A DNA stretch of 64,000 bases from Anaerolineae bacterium (GTDB taxonomy: Bacteria > Chloroflexota > Anaerolineae > 4572-78 > J111), in contig JAJVIM010000008.1 of the NCBI GenBank assembly GCA_022071955.1, forward strand, positions 1-64,000. The letters are read 5' to 3'. This document shows, in pieces, positions 59,037 through 64,000 of this stretch. Below the pieces are notes generated by a model that made no database searches, had not been told where the DNA came from, and saw only the letters and a list, made by a program, of their open reading frames with translations. Both the position numbers and the translations under genes were made by a program. Position 1 is the first letter of the stretch; every line of letters starts with the position of its first letter.

Positions 59037-59791
59037 TGCGGCACATGCCCGTTCAACGCCTTAATGTCGCGGGTGACTGTCCGCAAACTGACCTCCAACT
59101 CACCGGCGATGGCGGCTTTGTCATAACCGGCCCGGTGCAGGGCTAAAACCTGCTGCCGACGGGTGACAACTTTGTGATTTTTGGCTTGGTTGGCTTTGTC
59201 CAGCGCGACCAGATCACCGGGGACAAATCCCGCAACTTTGGGTTGTTGGCTGCCATTTGTCGCCAGTTTAGCCTGAGCGATAGCGTCATTCAGCCGCCGG
59301 AGGTTCTGCTCTTTGGCGTCAATCTGGCGGGTCAGCGTGTCCAGTTCGGCGCGAGCGGCATCAATTGCGATGTCCAGTTCGGCGCGGGTTTCCACGGCTA
59401 CCTGTCGTTCCATAACCGTTCTGGCCTGATGGCGGAGAGCTTCGGTGGTCAGCAATAAACCCACCGGCGCAACGATGGCAACCAGCCAACCCAACAGGCT
59501 GGCCTGGGCGTGGGCCAAGTTGAAAATGACCGTTGCCAGCGTGTAAGTTCCGACCAATCCGGCCCACAGCTTGATGCTTTGCCGGGTGAGTTGGGCTACT
59601 AATAACGCCAAAGTGAACACGACCAGCGGTCCATCAATCAACAGCGGCCACACCCAACCTTTACCGGCGGGGATACCGTGTTGAATACCGGTGATGAATA
59701 GCGCGTCAAAAGACAACGTAAACGCCCCGGCAGCGATGGCAAACACGAGCGCAGCGACGGTAAAAGTGAGGGTTGAGATCAGTCGGGTCAT
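59033..59791 (-). CDS. DUF2637 membrane protein with helix-turn-helix tail
   Basis: The 252-aa protein has four membrane segments in the DUF2637 arrangement (ISTLTFTVAALVFAIAAGAF, GWVWPLLIDGPLVVFTLALL, ending LVAIVAPVGLLLTTEALRHQ), typical of actinobacterial plasmid and AICE spread proteins. A coiled coil (about 125-185) and a C-terminal HTH-like tail follow (RRQQVLALHRAGYDKAAIAG and ELEVSLRTVTRDIKAL). That tail resembles the tail of the FtsK-like protein, which suggests both bind related DNA or interact. It overlaps both neighbouring genes by 4 bases. Confidence 0.8.
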   Translation of the reverse strand: MTRLISTLTFTVAALVFAIAAGAFTLSFDALFITGIQHGIPAGKGWVWPLLIDGPLVVFTLALLVAQLTRQSIKLWAGLVGTYTLATVIFNLAHAQASLLGWLVAIVAPVGLLLTTEALRHQARTVMERQVAVETRAELDIAIDAARAELDTLTRQIDAKEQNLRRLNDAIAQAKLATNGSQQPKVAGFVPGDLVALDKANQAKNHKVVTRRQQVLALHRAGYDKAAIAGELEVSLRTVTRDIKALNGHVPQ

Positions 59792-60030
59792 TGGGTTTTC
59801 CTTTGGGTTGCACCCTGACGAGTACTTGGGGGCAAATCTTGGGGAGTTGCCACGATGTCCGTATCAGGGGTAAAGCTCGATGTGGGTTGCTGTTGCCGGC
59901 GCTGGGCTTCGCGCATCAGAATTTGCCGGAGTTCAGCCGACACCGAACGGTCTGCCTCCCGCGCCCACACTTCAAGTGTCCGTTTAATATCAGTGGTTGC
60001 GACAAACGACAGGATGACCTGCTCATTCAT
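59788..60030 (-). CDS. Ribbon-helix-helix-like small DNA-binding protein
   Basis: The 80-aa protein begins VILSFVATTDIKRTLEVWAREADRS, then VSAELRQILMREAQRRQ, a beta-strand followed by two helices as in CopG/Arc regulators. A Gln/Pro/Thr-rich tail (about 50-80) is likely disordered. It overlaps the DUF2637 gene by 4 bases and seems to head the transfer operon. It is divergent from the Cro/CI-type regulator gene at 60139, so autoregulation of the shared intergenic region is likely. Confidence 0.72.
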   Translation of the reverse strand: MNEQVILSFVATTDIKRTLEVWAREADRSVSAELRQILMREAQRRQQQPTSSFTPDTDIVATPQDLPPSTRQGATQRKTQ

Positions 60031-60138
60031 TAGTTTATCTCCAACTGGGTATTTATATAAATTTAGGTATTATTATAAATTAACTTCTAGTAGTTGTCAA
60101 TAGTTGCCGGTAAGAATAAACGTGATTACAATGGGCTA

Positions 60139-60483
60139 ATGAATGAATCACTCCAGGTTTGGGTATCCCAAGAACTTAAACGGCTCAACTGGTCACACGC
60201 GGAGTTAGCCGCAAAAGCGGGTGTATCACGAGCGCTCGTGTCGCGTACCCTACGCGGTGATATGTCTCCCAGTGCCGATTTTTGTATCAAGATAGCCTTT
60301 GCCTTAGATACCCCCCCCGAAACGGTTTTGAAGTTGGCGAATATTTTGCCTCCTGGCCCCCCGGCCTCACCAACCGACTCGCCAATCCTGCAAACCTTAG
60401 TTGCGCTTGCCCGAACTTTGCCCCTGGAACAGCAGGAACAGCTTTTGGCTTACTGCCACTTTTTGATTGGTCAATCCCGCTAA
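60139..60483 (+). CDS. Cro/CI-type helix-turn-helix regulator
   Basis: The 114-aa protein has an HTH domain at about 5-70 (LQVWVSQELKRLNWSHAELA, with recognition region AGVSRALVSRTLRGDMSPSA). A Pro-rich hinge (PPGPPASPTDSP) and a short helical C-terminal part (about 85-114) follow. It is the only plus-strand gene inside the element and likely represses or activates the divergent transfer operon. The start ATG 60139 (MNES) is preferred over one at 60094. It has no SOS-type peptidase domain. Confidence 0.82.
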   Translation: MNESLQVWVSQELKRLNWSHAELAAKAGVSRALVSRTLRGDMSPSADFCIKIAFALDTPPETVLKLANILPPGPPASPTDSPILQTLVALARTLPLEQQEQLLAYCHFLIGQSR

Positions 60484-60565
60484 CATTTATCATTTTTACC
60501 AGCCGAATTATCCCTCACTTGTTCCGGCACCTTCGTAAACGGCTATTGTTGTTGACTGTGATTGT

Positions 60566-60599
60566 GGGGAGGACGATTCCTAGAGGAATCGTCCTCCCC
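60566..60599. repeat. Perfect 16-bp inverted repeat downstream of the RHH gene
   Basis: GGGGAGGACGATTCCT (60566-60581) and AGGAATCGTCCTCCCC (60584-60599) are perfectly complementary around AG. It stands between the converging regulator gene (stop near 60483) and the small RHH gene (stop 60606). There is no strong T tract, so it may be a protein-binding site or an mRNA-end stem rather than a standard terminator. Confidence 0.8.
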
Positions 60600-60605
60600 A
60601 AAGGG

Positions 60606-60782
60606 TTAGTTAAACAGCCCCTGCTGTTTGGGACCGTTTTCGGTCTGCTCCTTTTCATCTTTGTCAAGCAACCAGCGAACATAGGTCGACATATCGCGCC
60701 CACGTCCAGCGGCGAGGCGCTTGATGCGCTCAATCTCGTGGGGACGCATCTGAATTTTGAACCAGGTGGGTGATGGTTTCAT
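60606..60782 (-). CDS. Ribbon-helix-helix small protein (58 aa), read directly from sequence
   Basis: An ORF of 58 codons on the minus strand starts at ATG 60782 with GGAG 7 bases upstream and ends at TAA 60606. The protein begins MKPSPTWFKIQMRPHEIERI and continues KRLAAGRGRDMSTYVRWLLD, then a Lys/Glu/Gln-rich tail. The strand-helix-helix order and the DMSTYVRWLL segment are typical of CopG/Arc-type DNA-binding proteins. It lies between the rep-like operon and the inverted repeat at 60566-60599. Ribosome binding site, pattern and codon use favour a real gene. Confidence 0.75.
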   Translation of the reverse strand: MKPSPTWFKIQMRPHEIERIKRLAAGRGRDMSTYVRWLLDKDEKEQTENGPKQQGLFN

Positions 60783-60886
60783 TGAAAATCTCCTATTGAC
60801 TCAGAATGAATAATCCACTAAAAATGACGGGGGTGAATAAATCCCCGCGTTTAAGCTATTCCGGACTCGGCTGTCTGTATCGACGC

Positions 60887-61045
60887 TTACCACGATTTCT
60901 CTAGGAATAGGCGGCGATACCACGCCTCAAACCAGTCATTCAGCACCTTTTCAACTTCTGGCTGTTCCTGCCAATTGATGTTTCTCAAATCGGCATCCCC
61001 TAACCAGTCGTACAACTCTACCCTTCTTGCGTACCTGTGTGGCAC
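60887..61045 (-). CDS. Small hypothetical protein (52 aa), coupled to the rep-like gene
   Basis: A 52-codon ORF starts at GTG 61045 and ends at TAA 60887. Its Shine-Dalgarno AGGAGG overlaps the stop codon of the rep-like gene, 5 bases before the GTG, which indicates translational coupling. The protein is rich in Trp, Arg and Glu (MPHRYARRVELYDWLGDADL, then NINWQEQPEVEKVLNDWFEA) and ends WYRRLFLEKSW. I recognise no family. Confidence 0.62.
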   Translation of the reverse strand: MPHRYARRVELYDWLGDADLRNINWQEQPEVEKVLNDWFEAWYRRLFLEKSW

Positions 61046-61054
61046 TATTGCCTC

Positions 61055-62125
61055 CTAAAAATATTGTTCCATGTCATCAAAAAATTCTTTTTTGCTGATA
61101 TAATCGCCTGTATGGGTATCCAGCATCACCCCCGGCTGGTGAACTCGCCCATTGCCGGGACGTTCAGGTGGCTTTTCCTTTGGCGGATACTCCCCTCTTT
61201 TCCACAACTCGTAGTTGTCGCCGTGTGTAGCAAAAACCAAAAACGTGGCGAGCGTTTTGTACTCCCCCTTATTTTTGACTTCATCTGCACACACTTTAAG
61301 CCAGTCGCCGAAATTCACATCAACAGTGTTGGCTACATTCATCAAATCATCCATAGCCTTGCGCTCGCCCCCTTGAAGGTTCTTGGGGTTTCCCGCAACC
61401 CTTTGGCTAATGTACAGCCACAGCGGGTCTTTCTTGTTCCACTTGTACGGAATCTCGTCGCCGTTTTCGTCAAGCTGGACTCTGGTTAATTCCCCAAAGT
61501 AATTTGTGAAAAATTTCACGCTATTTTTTGCTTCTTCTTCTTCTTTGGGATTTACTACTGGTTTTTCTTGCTGGTTCTTCTTTGTTTCACCACGTGAAGG
61601 CTTGCCTTCATTGTATGAAGGCTGGCCTTCACTGTATGAAGGCTTCACTGTATGAAGGCTTTTTTCGGGAGGCAGTTCAATATTTGAAATTTCATCCAAC
61701 CGGGCCAGCATATCCTCTACCGATTCAAACTTAAGAGTGCCGGATTTTTGCAGGGCTTTCCATTCAACCCGTAGTTTCAGGCTGTCGCCCAACGCTTCGC
61801 GCCAGAGGATATTAGCCCGCCATAAATCCGGCACTTTTAAGTGCCAAACCATTTGACCGGAGGCCACCCGTTTTTGCTCCCCTTGCAGCAAACCCACGCT
61901 GAGTAGGTACGATCTGGACTGAGAGCATTGGCCGGCTGACATCATCGCCAGAGTCCCCAGGTCTTCTGTATTCACCCAACACTCGCCGGAATCCCCGGCG
62001 ATCATCTTTACTGTGTCCCATAGGCTCTTATCGTAGACGTTACGACATAGCGCCCACACCAGTTGGGGGGTGATGGTGAAGTATTTGTGGTCACTGCTGT
62101 TGTCTTCAATGTACTGCTGAGTCAT
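61055..62125 (-). CDS. Replication-initiator-like protein with helix-turn-helix domain
   Basis: The 356-aa protein has a winged-helix-like N-terminal half (YFTITPQLVWALCRNVYDKS and WVNTEDLGTLAMMSAGQCSQ, then SYLLSVGLLQGEQKRV). A charged linker follows with a short in-frame repeat (PSYSEGQ-PSYNEGK), then a helical C-terminal half (about 215-356: WLYISQRVAGNPKNLQGGER, FGDWLKVCADEV, FATHGDNYELWKRGEYPPK) of unknown fold. It resembles primase/helicase-loader or RepA-like proteins of mobile elements; the assignment is weak. It is the element gene farthest from the integrase. The 52-aa gene follows directly. Confidence 0.6.
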   Translation of the reverse strand: MTQQYIEDNSSDHKYFTITPQLVWALCRNVYDKSLWDTVKMIAGDSGECWVNTEDLGTLAMMSAGQCSQSRSYLLSVGLLQGEQKRVASGQMVWHLKVPDLWRANILWREALGDSLKLRVEWKALQKSGTLKFESVEDMLARLDEISNIELPPEKSLHTVKPSYSEGQPSYNEGKPSRGETKKNQQEKPVVNPKEEEEAKNSVKFFTNYFGELTRVQLDENGDEIPYKWNKKDPLWLYISQRVAGNPKNLQGGERKAMDDLMNVANTVDVNFGDWLKVCADEVKNKGEYKTLATFLVFATHGDNYELWKRGEYPPKEKPPERPGNGRVHQPGVMLDTHTGDYISKKEFFDDMEQYF

Positions 62126-62886
62126 TTTCTGTTGCTCCTATGTTTTGATAAATTCTTTCCTCATAGATTTCGGCTCCTTTCCCACGCTTTCTTTCAGTTG
62201 TTTCTTCGCTAACGGAGAAACCCTCCATAATTCGATATTACCATTTGCTTGCTGCGGACCACAGTTGCTTTGGGGGCGAAAAACCGGGCACCATTTTTTG
62301 TTAAAAAGTTTAAAATAAAAAACGCGCCTCAAAAAGGGTTAAGATTATGCCAATCCTAAATTTAATTTTTTGGGATTAACATAACGACATAACCGGTTTT
62401 TTTTTAGGCGCGTGCCGCGCAATCGTATTTGGGAATACGTTGCTGAGTTTGCGTTTCAAAAAAGTTTGTCGATGAGTCGACAGCGATTAGGTTGTTAAAG
62501 AACGGTTAATAATATGGCCTTATTTTAGCACAAATGAGCTGATCGCGAAAGTGAAGGGGAATTTTCATATTTGAGGGTAAGAATTCTTAATAATGAGGGG
62601 GGAGGCGAAAGTTCTTGGAGTTTTGAGTGCATTTCTGAAAGCATCGCCTGTGCCATAACCGTAGCATGGCATGATGACCTTCGTCACTCCAAAAATAGTC
62701 ACAATTGCTGCTGGTCAACAGTTTTCAAAAGTGGTAAAATGTGATTTGAAAAAATAAAACGCCCCGCCGAACCGGGGCTTCATTTTGCTGACCCGGCAAC
62801 GCGCGCCGCAGCGGAAAATCGACGCGCTGCCATGTCAGGCCTGCCGGCATTTTTTCATCCCCTACAATATGAACAGGAGAGCAACG
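62126..62886. other. Right-hand non-coding region of the element and junction to the chromosome
   Basis: A low-confidence 64-codon ORF (62138-62332, TTG start) is the only coding potential. Inverted repeats: AATCC-AAA/TTT-GGATT at 62353-62378, CGTATT/AATACG at 62424-62439 and TGTCGA/TCGACA at 62467-62482. The A/T-rich area 62340-62560 may hold an origin or the attachment site. A GCCCCG/CGGGGC stem lies at 62761-62778, followed by TTCATTTT (plus) or preceding GTTTTATTTTTT (minus). Confidence 0.5.
62712..62740 (+). promoter_or_regulatory. Possible promoter of the PH-domain gene
   Basis: TGGTCA at 62712-62717 and TAAAAT at 62735-62740 with a 17-bp spacer, about 145 bases before the ATG at 62887. 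A GC stem at 62761-62778 lies between promoter and gene. Confidence 0.4.
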
Positions 62887-63264
62887 ATGGGTATCCTTGA
62901 CGGCTTATTGGGTAATGCCACCGAGGTTGATGTTAACAAGTTGGGCCAGGAGTATGCCGCCCTGCTGGTTGAGGGCGAGCAAATTGAGCGGGCGTTTCAA
63001 CTGGTGCGGGATATGTTCCTGTTCACCAACAAACGCTTCATTATGATTGACAAACAGGGGATGACCGGCAACAAGGTGGAGTACCACTCTATTCCCTACC
63101 GGGCCATCACCCATTTTGCCGTGGAAACCGCCGGCACCTTTGACCGCGACGCCGAGTTAAAAATATGGCTGTCCGGGATGCCTGCTCCAATTGAACGGCA
63201 ACTTAAAAAGGGTATGGACATTATCGGCGTGCAAAAAACGTTGGCCCAGTACGTTTTAAAATAA
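62887..63264 (+). CDS. PH-domain (bPH/DUF1696-like) protein
   Basis: The 125-aa protein matches bacterial PH-like domains of the DUF1696/YokE group: GEQIERAFQLVRDMFLFTNK followed by RFIMIDKQGMTGNKVEYHSI and PYRAITHFAVETAGTFDRDA. It is a compact beta-barrel protein of unknown function that forms oligomers in solved relatives. ATG 62887 with GGAG 7-8 bases upstream is the start; an in-frame ATG at 62785 is less likely. It precedes the hsdM gene by 20 bases and is probably in the same transcript. Confidence 0.85.
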   Translation: MGILDGLLGNATEVDVNKLGQEYAALLVEGEQIERAFQLVRDMFLFTNKRFIMIDKQGMTGNKVEYHSIPYRAITHFAVETAGTFDRDAELKIWLSGMPAPIERQLKKGMDIIGVQKTLAQYVLK

Positions 63265-63284
63265 CCCGCTACGGAGACACCCCC

Positions 63285-64000
63285 ATGCCCAACCCTAACG
63301 GCCAAATCAGCCAGGACGAAATCAACGGCATCCTGTGGAAAGCGTGCGACACCTTTCGCGGCACCATTGATCCCAGCGAGTACAAAAATTACATTTTGGT
63401 GATGCTCTTTGTCAAGTACATCTCCGATGTGTGGCAGGACCATTACGACGCCCTCAAACAGCAGCACGGCGACAACGAGGAGTTGATCCGCTTTAAGCTG
63501 CGCCACGAGCGCTTTGTGCTGCCCCCCGGCTGCCGCTTTGCCGACCTGTACGCCCAGCGCAACGCCGCCAGCCTGGGCGAGGTCATCAACAAGGCGCTGG
63601 AGCACATTGAGGACGCCAACAAGGAGAAGCTGGAGGGCGTTTTCCGCAATATTGACTTTAACAGCGAGGCGGCGCTGGGCCGCACCCGCCAGCGCAACGA
63701 GCGCCTGCAACACCTGCTTAACGATTTTGCCGACCCCCGTCTTGACCTGCGCCCATCGCGGGTGGGCAATCTGGACATCATCGGCAACGCCTACGAATAC
63801 CTGATTGGCAAGTTTGCCGCCGGGGCCGGCAAAAAGGCGGGCGAGTTTTACACCCCGCCGGAGGTGAGCATTTTGCTGGCCCGCCTGCTGAACCCCCAGC
63901 CCGGCGAGCGCATTTGCGACCCCGCCTGCGGCAGCGGCTCGCTGCTGATCAAATGCGCCCAGCAGGTGGGCGGCGACAATTACGCCCTGTACGCTCAGGA
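63285..64000 (+). CDS. hsdM: Type I restriction-modification DNA methyltransferase subunit, partial
   Basis: The first 238 codons of an HsdM protein are present and the window ends inside it. The HsdM N-terminal helical domain (SQDEINGILWKACDTFRGTI, YKNYILVMLFVKYISDVWQD) and the start of the N6-adenine methyltransferase domain are visible: IGNAYEYLIGKFAAGAGKKA, EFYTPPEVSILLARLL and the SAM-binding motif DPACGSGSLL. The NPPY catalytic motif lies beyond the edge. It modifies specific sites for a type I system, whose hsdS and hsdR should follow. The ATG 63285 is preceded by GGAG. GC and codon use resemble the surrounding chromosome. Confidence 0.92.
   Translation, partial: MPNPNGQISQDEINGILWKACDTFRGTIDPSEYKNYILVMLFVKYISDVWQDHYDALKQQHGDNEELIRFKLRHERFVLPPGCRFADLYAQRNAASLGEVINKALEHIEDANKEKLEGVFRNIDFNSEAALGRTRQRNERLQHLLNDFADPRLDLRPSRVGNLDIIGNAYEYLIGKFAAGAGKKAGEFYTPPEVSILLARLLNPQPGERICDPACGSGSLLIKCAQQVGGDNYALYAQ

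Larger units (their letters stand above)
55939..62340. mobile_element. Small integrated element with FtsK-like transfer gene (AICE-like)
   Basis: From the serine integrase to about 62.3-62.6 kb, the gene content differs from the surrounding chromosome: integrase, FtsK/TraB-like pump, DUF2637 membrane protein, small membrane protein, RHH proteins, Cro/CI-type regulator and a replication-initiator-like protein. The left edge lies at or just beyond the integrase stop (55939). The right edge is not resolved, because no direct repeat of att type could be found by eye. The gene set matches the plan of actinobacterial AICEs and conjugative plasmids that move dsDNA with one FtsK-like protein; the assignment is inference. 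Confidence 0.75.

Noticed and set aside
60515-60733. 72-codon minus-strand ORF
   Set aside because: It overlaps the better-supported 58-aa RHH frame and runs through the perfect inverted repeat.
62138-62332. 64-codon minus-strand ORF before the rep-like gene
   Set aside because: It begins with TTG, has no visible ribosome binding site and no recognisable pattern; kept only as a remark in the region entry.
55880-62760. Short CCGGTT and TCAAAAG matches at the two ends of the element as att core
   Set aside because: Six to seven bases are too short to separate from chance; an empty-site comparison is needed.
1-64000. tRNA, rRNA, tmRNA or CRISPR loci
   Set aside because: No cloverleaf with a GGTTCRA-type T-loop, no rRNA-like conserved block and no regularly spaced direct repeats were found by reading; a tRNAscan run could still find a divergent tRNA.

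Overview
The window is a 64 kb piece of bacterial chromosome, most likely from Chloroflexota (an Anaerolineae-like lineage). This placement is an inference. It rests on a plant-like cystathionine gamma-synthase under a SAM riboswitch, a UgpC/MsmX-type sugar ABC ATPase beside a LacI regulator, polyphosphate-using enzymes, lipoproteins and Pro/Thr-linker surface proteins, and the moderately GC-rich codon use. I found no rRNA, tRNA or CRISPR array. Coding density is high and most genes look like core chromosomal genes.

Layout. 1-5.6 kb: SAM-I riboswitch and methionine gene, a lipoprotein, a kynurenine-formamidase-type cyclase, and an ECF sigma factor with a zinc-finger partner. 5.6-12.1 kb: membrane glycosyltransferase, mutS2, cvpA and bactofilin. 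12.5-18.3 kb: UPF0173 hydrolase, AmmeMemoRadiSam radical SAM enzyme and three consecutive CNNM/CBS (CorC-like) membrane proteins. 18.3-24 kb: spermidine-synthase-like protein, the primary sigma factor and a five-repeat surface protein. 24-33.8 kb: polyphosphate glucokinase, a REC-PAS-kinase protein, phosphoglycerate mutase, sugar ABC ATPase, LacI regulator, PPK2 and an acyl-CoA ligase. 34-47 kb: AAA ATPase, BrkB/YihY, DUF2071, J-domain protein, a lamin-tail/CotH surface pair, a GGCT-PNPOx fusion, an ion-channel-like protein, an EEP nuclease/phosphatase and a double-RCK protein. 47-55.9 kb: RidA, SDR, a peptide ABC transporter without ATPases, a DUF4350-like protein and SppA. 55.9-about 62.4 kb: a small integrated mobile element. 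62.9-64 kb: a PH-domain protein and the start of a type I restriction-modification hsdM, cut by the window edge.

The most interesting region is the mobile element. It encodes a large serine integrase, one FtsK/TraB-like translocase, a DUF2637 membrane protein, a small membrane protein, two ribbon-helix-helix proteins, a Cro/CI-type regulator and a replication-initiator-like protein. The core genes form an operon joined by ATGA overlaps. A symmetric array of six GTGTAC/GTACAC hexamers lies between the translocase and integrase genes. The set resembles actinobacterial AICEs, which move double-stranded DNA with one FtsK-like pump, but here in what seems to be a Chloroflexota host. Two coding sequences of 58 and 52 aa were read directly from the sequence in gaps of this element.

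Two intergenic spacers each hold a self-contained transcription unit with no protein: a near-consensus promoter, strongly folded RNA and an intrinsic terminator (4.35-4.49 kb on +, 30.45-30.72 kb on -). The second can form a 7+7 bp pseudoknot and is separated from lacI by a terminator and by lacI's own promoter. I recognise neither as a known RNA family. Several dispersed inverted-repeat families and a 22-bp-spaced array of palindromic boxes are also present.
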